The position numbers and the translations under genes are program-made. From contig CALSML010000009.1 of NCBI GenBank assembly GCA_943787445.1, positions 1-64,000 of the forward strand: a stretch of DNA of 64,000 bases, read 5' to 3'. The notes under the pieces were generated by a model that saw nothing but the letters and a program-made list of their open reading frames with translations, was not told where the DNA came from and did no database searches. This document shows, piece after piece, positions 59,874-64,000 of the stretch; within the stretch, counting starts at the first letter, position 1; every line of letters starts with the position of its first letter. The DNA is from an uncultured Alphaproteobacteria bacterium. Its GTDB lineage: Bacteria > Pseudomonadota > Alphaproteobacteria > UBA6615.

Positions 59874-60827
59874 CTAGCCGACGTGGGACCTGGCCAACGG
59901 GTGATGCTCGGCCACAAGACGGCGCATGCGTTCATCGAGAACATGGGTGTAAATCTGGGTCGTCGAAATATCCGCATGACCCAGCATCTGCTGGACGCTG
60001 CGCAGATCGGCATCATGGTGCAAAAGATGGGTCGCAAAGGCATGGCGCAACACATGCGGGCTGACCTTGCGCGGATCCAGCCCTGCGGTCAGCGCCAGAT
60101 CCTTGAGCAACTGGAAAAACCGCTGGCGGCTGAGCGCTTTGCCACCGCGACTGGGGAAAAGATGGGGTGAATTTGTGCCCTCCGGCATAAAGTCATCCCG
60201 GACCCCAAGATACGCCCGCACGGCCTCCCGCGCCGGATGGCTGAGCGGCACCATCCGCTCCTTGTTGCCCTTGCCCCGCACAATCAGAACATCCGGGTCG
60301 CGCTGCACCGCGGCGAGCGGCAGCCCGACCAGTTCACTCACCCGCATCCCCGTCGCATAGCACAACTCGACCATGGCGCAGAGGCGCTTCCCCTCGGGGT
60401 TTCGTGCCTTTTCGGCAATATCGAGAAGCTTTGCCACATCGGCTTCCGAGATGACCTTGGGCAACGGTCGCCCCTGACGCGGGCTTTCCAGGATCGATGT
60501 CGGGTCATCCTCACGCAGCCCGTCGGCATAGAGGAACCGAAAGAACTGGCGCAGCGCCGAAAGGCGACGGGCCGAGGTTCCCGCGGTCATGCCCTGTCCA
60601 TCGAGATGCTTGAGGTAGCGCCGCAAATCCTCGGTCGTGGCGGTGTCGAGAACAGCCCGCGCCGTGGTGTCACGACCGGCGAGGAAACGGGTCACATCCT
60701 CAAGATCACGCTGATAGGCCACAAGCGTATTAGCTGCCACGCCACGTTCGGCCACCAGCAGTTCAAGAAAAGCATCGAAGTATCGGCTGACCTGACCGGA
60801 TGGCACAGGCTCTCGACGCGGTTTCAC
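59874..60827 (-). CDS. xerD: Tyrosine recombinase XerD
   Basis: 317 residues. With XerC it resolves chromosome dimers at dif. The catalytic residues are visible: Arg in YATGMRVSELVGL, Lys in GKGNKERMVP, His-x-x-Arg in HVLRHAFATHLL, His in MLGHADISTT and Tyr in QIYTHV. The N-terminal SAM-like domain precedes them. Its place in the accA-aroK neighbourhood is the standard chromosomal one in Alphaproteobacteria, so it is not a phage integrase. Its start overlaps the stop of the upstream gene (ATGA). Confidence 0.93.
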   Translation of the reverse strand: MKPRREPVPSGQVSRYFDAFLELLVAERGVAANTLVAYQRDLEDVTRFLAGRDTTARAVLDTATTEDLRRYLKHLDGQGMTAGTSARRLSALRQFFRFLYADGLREDDPTSILESPRQGRPLPKVISEADVAKLLDIAEKARNPEGKRLCAMVELCYATGMRVSELVGLPLAAVQRDPDVLIVRGKGNKERMVPLSHPAREAVRAYLGVRDDFMPEGTNSPHLFPSRGGKALSRQRFFQLLKDLALTAGLDPRKVSPHVLRHAFATHLLHHDADLRSVQQMLGHADISTTQIYTHVLDERMRRLVAEHHPLARSHVG

Positions 60828-62671
60828 GGCGCTTCTGCAACAATCGCGTCACGCACCAGCGCGCGGGCAACATCGTTGACCCCTACTTTGCTGAGCGCCT
60901 GGGCCACGGCTCCCACCACGCTGGCATGGGGCCCATCACCCGACTGACCCAGCGCAAAGAGCGCGTAAAGCGCAGTTTCCGCCCGGCGTCCGGCCTCCGA
61001 CGCGCGGGACAATCCAGCCAGACTCGCCGCGTCAGGCATGATCACCGGCTGGGCGTCACCCAGACTGACGAGTCGCCACTGGGCGTCATCCACCGGATCA
61101 CCCAGCGCCGCGATCAGCATCAGGACAGCACCGATATCACCTGAGTTCGGGTCACTGCGTGCCAGATCGATCCAGCGTTCCAGCCGGGCTGCATTCCATG
61201 GCACCGGCCCCCGGGGCGCGACAGCGGCGACGGGCTGGCCGGTCACCGCGGCGGTAACACCGGTTCCCGCGGTCAATGCAAAGCTTTCCGGTTCCGGATG
61301 TCCGATCGACCGCACCTGCGGCCACAGGGCCGCTGCAGCGCGGGCCAGATCGGGCACAATCGGTGCCTGTCGCAGGACCAGACGATACCAGTCCAGCGCT
61401 TGTCGGTTGTCCCCGGCTGCAAGCGCAGCCCGTGTCGCATCACCGGCCAGCCAGCCAAAATCCGGCGTGATCGGCACATCGCGCAGCAGCGCAATCGTGG
61501 TCAGGGCGACCACATCGAATCCACCGGCTTCACGTGACCGGTTCCAGGCTTCAAGCAGCGCTTCCGAGCGTCCGATCGCATCAATCCGGGCAGCCGCTGC
61601 AAGATAGAAATAGGCCAGCAACCGGTCGTCATTGACGCCCTCGGGTGCGTCCAGCGCGCCGGCGATATCTTCGGCCGAAGCGTCCAGTTTCCCGTAAATC
61701 CCGGCAAGCTCCGGCCCCTCCAGAACCCCATGGCGTAGCGCACGATGCGCCGCTGCCAGGCGAAGCTCGGGATCCATCTCCGGCGTATTCACCAATGCGG
61801 GCAGCAAACCCGGCTCCAGCGTTTCCACCAGCCAGACCGGAATCTCGGCTTTCGCTGCGAGCCAGATGGCAAAGGTCATTTCGTCCGGCGACGCGGTGGA
61901 GTCCGGTGCCCCGATCTCGATGGCACTGCCTGCAGATGCGCTCAACGCCGCAGCGCTGAAAGCCGGACTGACGGTCATGCCCTGCTCGCGCAGCAGATCG
62001 AGCCCGAAGGCCGCCTGCTCCGGCTTGCCCGCGAAGACCTGGCACACGATCAGCGCCTGCTGCCAGAAGACCTCTGTGTAGCCGCCCTGAAACCCGCGCA
62101 CCACGGCACAGGCGGATGCGAAATCGCCATTGCGGAAATGCGCCCGCACCGCCGGCGCGGCCAGATTGTCGGAAACCGTGCGGGCATTGACCGCATTCAC
62201 AAGTCGCAACGCCCCGTCGGTGGCGCCGATGGCGGCCAGTTTGCGGATGCGCAGGTCCAGCATTCCCGGGCCATCCGAGGTGCCAACCGGTGGTTTGGCC
62301 GCCGTGGCCAGAACGCGGTATGCCAGTATGTAGGCGGCGCGCATGGAATAGGATTCGGGCAGATCGCGGAGCAGGCGCATCACATCGATGCGGCGGCTTC
62401 CCGCCCACATGTCATTGCCAAGCCCGCCGCTCTCATCACTTAGGATACCCAGCGCATCTTCCGACAGAGAGTCCAACCCCTCCACAACAACCGCGCCGGG
62501 TTGCGGACGCGCATCCTGTCTGTTCGTGTATGGTGTGCCCTGGGTCGGCGGCGGCAATGGCGCCAGCCGGATCGGACCGCCCTGCTGCGCCATCACGAAT
62601 TCAGCACTGGCACCAAACGCCAGCACCGCAGTCACAGCCGCCAGCGCGACGGTCTTGAACGGACCAACCAT
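60824..62671 (-). CDS. Large exported hypothetical protein with helical repeats
   Basis: 615 residues from the ATG at 62671 (GAGG 8 bases upstream; another ATG one codon earlier). The signal peptide ends near AEFVMAQQG (about residue 30). The mature part begins with a Pro-rich stretch and then alternates Ala/Leu-rich helices resembling a TPR-like solenoid (FWQQALIVCQVFAGKPEQAAFGL). No enzyme motif is visible. The protein occurs next to aroK/xerD in related genomes by my recollection, with no assigned function. Confidence 0.65.
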   Translation of the reverse strand: MVGPFKTVALAAVTAVLAFGASAEFVMAQQGGPIRLAPLPPPTQGTPYTNRQDARPQPGAVVVEGLDSLSEDALGILSDESGGLGNDMWAGSRRIDVMRLLRDLPESYSMRAAYILAYRVLATAAKPPVGTSDGPGMLDLRIRKLAAIGATDGALRLVNAVNARTVSDNLAAPAVRAHFRNGDFASACAVVRGFQGGYTEVFWQQALIVCQVFAGKPEQAAFGLDLLREQGMTVSPAFSAAALSASAGSAIEIGAPDSTASPDEMTFAIWLAAKAEIPVWLVETLEPGLLPALVNTPEMDPELRLAAAHRALRHGVLEGPELAGIYGKLDASAEDIAGALDAPEGVNDDRLLAYFYLAAAARIDAIGRSEALLEAWNRSREAGGFDVVALTTIALLRDVPITPDFGWLAGDATRAALAAGDNRQALDWYRLVLRQAPIVPDLARAAAALWPQVRSIGHPEPESFALTAGTGVTAAVTGQPVAAVAPRGPVPWNAARLERWIDLARSDPNSGDIGAVLMLIAALGDPVDDAQWRLVSLGDAQPVIMPDAASLAGLSRASEAGRRAETALYALFALGQSGDGPHASVVGAVAQALSKVGVNDVARALVRDAIVAEAP

Positions 62672-62681
62672 CATTCCTGCC

Positions 62682-62813
62682 TCAGCGCGGAAAACGATCA
62701 TTCGGAATCGTTTTCTCCACCTGCTCCGCGGGTGCGGGAATATCCCAGGTGGCGAGAAATACACCGCCCGCGATGATCCCGATCAGGAAGATTGCTGCAA
62801 AAAACTTGAACAA
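62682..62813 (-). CDS. Small membrane protein, 43 residues, TTG start
   Basis: The TTG at 62813 is preceded by GGAGG at ideal spacing. It encodes one membrane helix (residues about 4-22, FFAAIFLIGIIAGGVFLAT) and a short tail, WDIPAPAEQVEKTIPNDRFPR in two parts, which ends with a conserved-looking DRFPR. The stop lies 10 bases before the large exported protein. It is divergent from aroK. Small proteins with the same tail occur at this place in related bacteria as far as I recall. The function is unknown. Confidence 0.6.
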   Translation of the reverse strand: MFKFFAAIFLIGIIAGGVFLATWDIPAPAEQVEKTIPNDRFPR

Positions 62814-62957
62814 TTGAACCTCCGCACAACATCGTGCCTCACGACCAGGTAATCTCGAACCTCGCGAGGCCTTGTCCAAACGCCTATTATGACGGCACAA
62901 CAATGGCGATTTCACGACAAGTCGGCCCTTAGCTGGCCGATGACAAGATAGCAGGAC

Positions 62958-63563
62958 ATGGTCGATTCTGAGCAACCGGAACCCCAGGTGGTTCAAAGCG
63001 AAATACCAGACAGGGCACACCTGACTCGGAAATCGATCGTCATGGTCGGTTTGATGGGAGCCGGAAAGTCGGCGATCGGCCGCCGTCTGGCGACCCGGCT
63101 GGACATGCCCTTCGTCGACGCCGACACGGAAATCGAATCCGCAGCCGGATGTTCGATCGAGGAAATCTTCGAACGCCATGGTGAGGAAGCATTTCGGGAC
63201 GGCGAACGCCGGGTGATTGCGCGATTGCTTGAAGGCCCGCCCATCGTCCTGGCCACTGGTGGTGGTGCGTTCATGGATGAAACCACGCGCAAACTCGTCG
63301 AAGGTGCTGGTGTTTCCGTCTGGCTGCGCGCCGATCTCGACACTCTTGTCCGGCGCACCGCAAAGCGGAACAACCGTCCCCTGCTCAAGAATGACAGTCC
63401 GGCCAAAACACTGAAAAGCTTGATGGCGATACGTCACCCGATCTATGAGCTATCGGATATCACCGTCGAAAGTGACGACGCCCCCCCAGAAGAGACGGTC
63501 AATCGTGTCTGTGCGGCGCTCGACGCCTATTTCACGAAGCCCCGCCATAATGGTACGCAATGA
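62958..63563 (+). CDS. aroK: Shikimate kinase
   Basis: 201 residues. It phosphorylates shikimate in aromatic amino-acid synthesis. Walker A is GLMGAGKSAIGRRL (about residues 32-45), DADTEIE binds shikimate, then GGGAFMDE and RPLL (lid region, NNRPLLKND). A 25-residue N-terminal extension is probably natural. Its stop overlaps the aroB ATG (ATGA), the usual aroKB operon. Confidence 0.94.
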   Translation: MVDSEQPEPQVVQSEIPDRAHLTRKSIVMVGLMGAGKSAIGRRLATRLDMPFVDADTEIESAAGCSIEEIFERHGEEAFRDGERRVIARLLEGPPIVLATGGGAFMDETTRKLVEGAGVSVWLRADLDTLVRRTAKRNNRPLLKNDSPAKTLKSLMAIRHPIYELSDITVESDDAPPEETVNRVCAALDAYFTKPRHNGTQ

Positions 63564-64000
63564 ATCAGGATTCAGAAACGACACAGACGATCCGGGTCGA
63601 CCTCGGACAACGTTCCTACGACATCGCCATAGGGCCCGACCTGCTGGATCAGGCCGGAAAGCTGATCGCGGAACGACTGGGCGAACGGCAGGTGGTCATC
63701 ATCACCGATTCCAATGCTGGCCCGCTCTATGCCGAGCGGCTCGAAGAGAGCCTGGCCAAGGCCGGTCACACGGGGCGCACCATCCAGATCGAAGCCGGTG
63801 AACAGTCCAAGTCCTTTATCTATCTGGAAAGCCTGCTGGAAGATCTGCTCTCGGAAGGTCTGGAACGCGGCACCGTTCTCCTTGCGCTCGGCGGCGGCGT
63901 GATCGGAGACCTGACCGGTTTCACCGCGAGTATCGCCTTGCGCGGAGTCGAATTTGTCCAGATTCCGACCACCCTCCTGGCCCAGGTCGACAGTTCTGTC
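63560..64000 (+). CDS. aroB: 3-Dehydroquinate synthase, N-terminal part (runs off the window)
   Basis: The first 147 residues of AroB, cut by the right edge. It makes 3-dehydroquinate, the second step of the shikimate pathway, with NAD and a metal. Visible motifs are IITDSNAGPLY, EAGEQSKSF, LGGGVIGDLTGF (NAD site) and QIPTTLLAQVDSSV, all in the normal order. The ATG overlaps the aroK stop. Confidence 0.95.
   Translation, partial: MNQDSETTQTIRVDLGQRSYDIAIGPDLLDQAGKLIAERLGERQVVIITDSNAGPLYAERLEESLAKAGHTGRTIQIEAGEQSKSFIYLESLLEDLLSEGLERGTVLLALGGGVIGDLTGFTASIALRGVEFVQIPTTLLAQVDSSV

Noticed and set aside
59874-60827. Tyrosine recombinase as a sign of a mobile element
   Set aside because: The protein and its place next to accA and aroK match chromosomal XerD, and no att repeats or cargo are present.
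1-64000. CRISPR arrays, insertion sequences, prophage or rRNA genes
   Set aside because: I saw no regularly spaced repeats, transposases, phage structural genes or rRNA-like sequence. Only one tRNA was found.

Overview
The window is a 64 kb piece of a GC-rich alphaproteobacterial chromosome, probably from a marine or environmental relative of the Rhodospirillales. The evidence is the gene content: the aapJQMP amino-acid transporter, cpdR next to an N-formylglutamate amidohydrolase, a DUF4167 protein beside prmC/prfA and clpB, the lysC-ptsP-ubiG neighbourhood, and secA divergent from a parvulin isomerase and argJ. No insertion sequence, prophage, CRISPR array or rRNA was seen. One tRNA (Val, anticodon GAC) is present.

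Layout. 0-3.6 kb: a partial gene, a 2-oxoglutarate/Fe(II) oxygenase, an HtrA-like PDZ protein that lacks catalytic residues, and a metallophosphoesterase. 3.8-9 kb: the aapJQMP general amino-acid importer and an auxin-efflux-type carrier. 9-22.8 kb: an aromatic-acid catabolic island. Eleven minus-strand genes run boxC-boxB-BKACE-enoyl-CoA hydratase-ABC importer (binding protein, fused permease, two ATPases)-ketopantoate-reductase-like-cupin-SDR. A VOC protein and a cyclase-family hydrolase converge on it from the plus strand. 23-28.2 kb: a damaged zone with a glycosidase remnant, tRNA-Val, a cupin, cpdR, an amidohydrolase, an acetyltransferase, and a mosaic of three truncated gene pieces. 28.2-33.5 kb: a likely D-glutamate module (dgcA, dgcN, a divergent gamma-glutamyltransferase) and a MATE exporter. 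33.6-51.2 kb: housekeeping genes (M23 peptidase, truncated clpB, MOSC protein, DUF4167, prmC, prfA, hemA of the C5 type, hisS, ispG, rodZ-like, ptsP, lysC, ubiG, DUF1178, a methyltransferase, a glutaredoxin, comF). 51.3-64 kb: intact housekeeping genes (methyltransferase, membrane protein, mutT, argJ, parvulin, secA, accA, xerD, a large exported protein, a 43-residue membrane protein, aroK, partial aroB).

A feature that cuts across the window is the number of broken reading frames: about 25 single-base indels, mostly an extra G or C in a short run, and four in-frame stops that are each one transition away from Trp or Gln. They cluster at 0.4-3.6, 23-28, 32-39 and 46-51 kb. Because prfA (essential) and ubiG (four shifts) are hit, most are better explained as errors in the assembled sequence than as pseudogenes. 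Coordinates for these genes therefore span the whole reconstructed gene. The truncation of clpB and the 27.2-28.2 kb mosaic are larger events that could be real deletions or assembly joins.

Functionally, the most interesting part is the box island. It couples aerobic benzoyl-CoA epoxidation and ring cleavage (BoxB, BoxC) to a beta-keto-acid cleavage enzyme and its own importer. BoxA, a benzoate-CoA ligase and BoxD are not in the window. The dgcA/dgcN/ggt module is the second candidate for a recently recognised pathway (D-glutamate use through N-acetylation).
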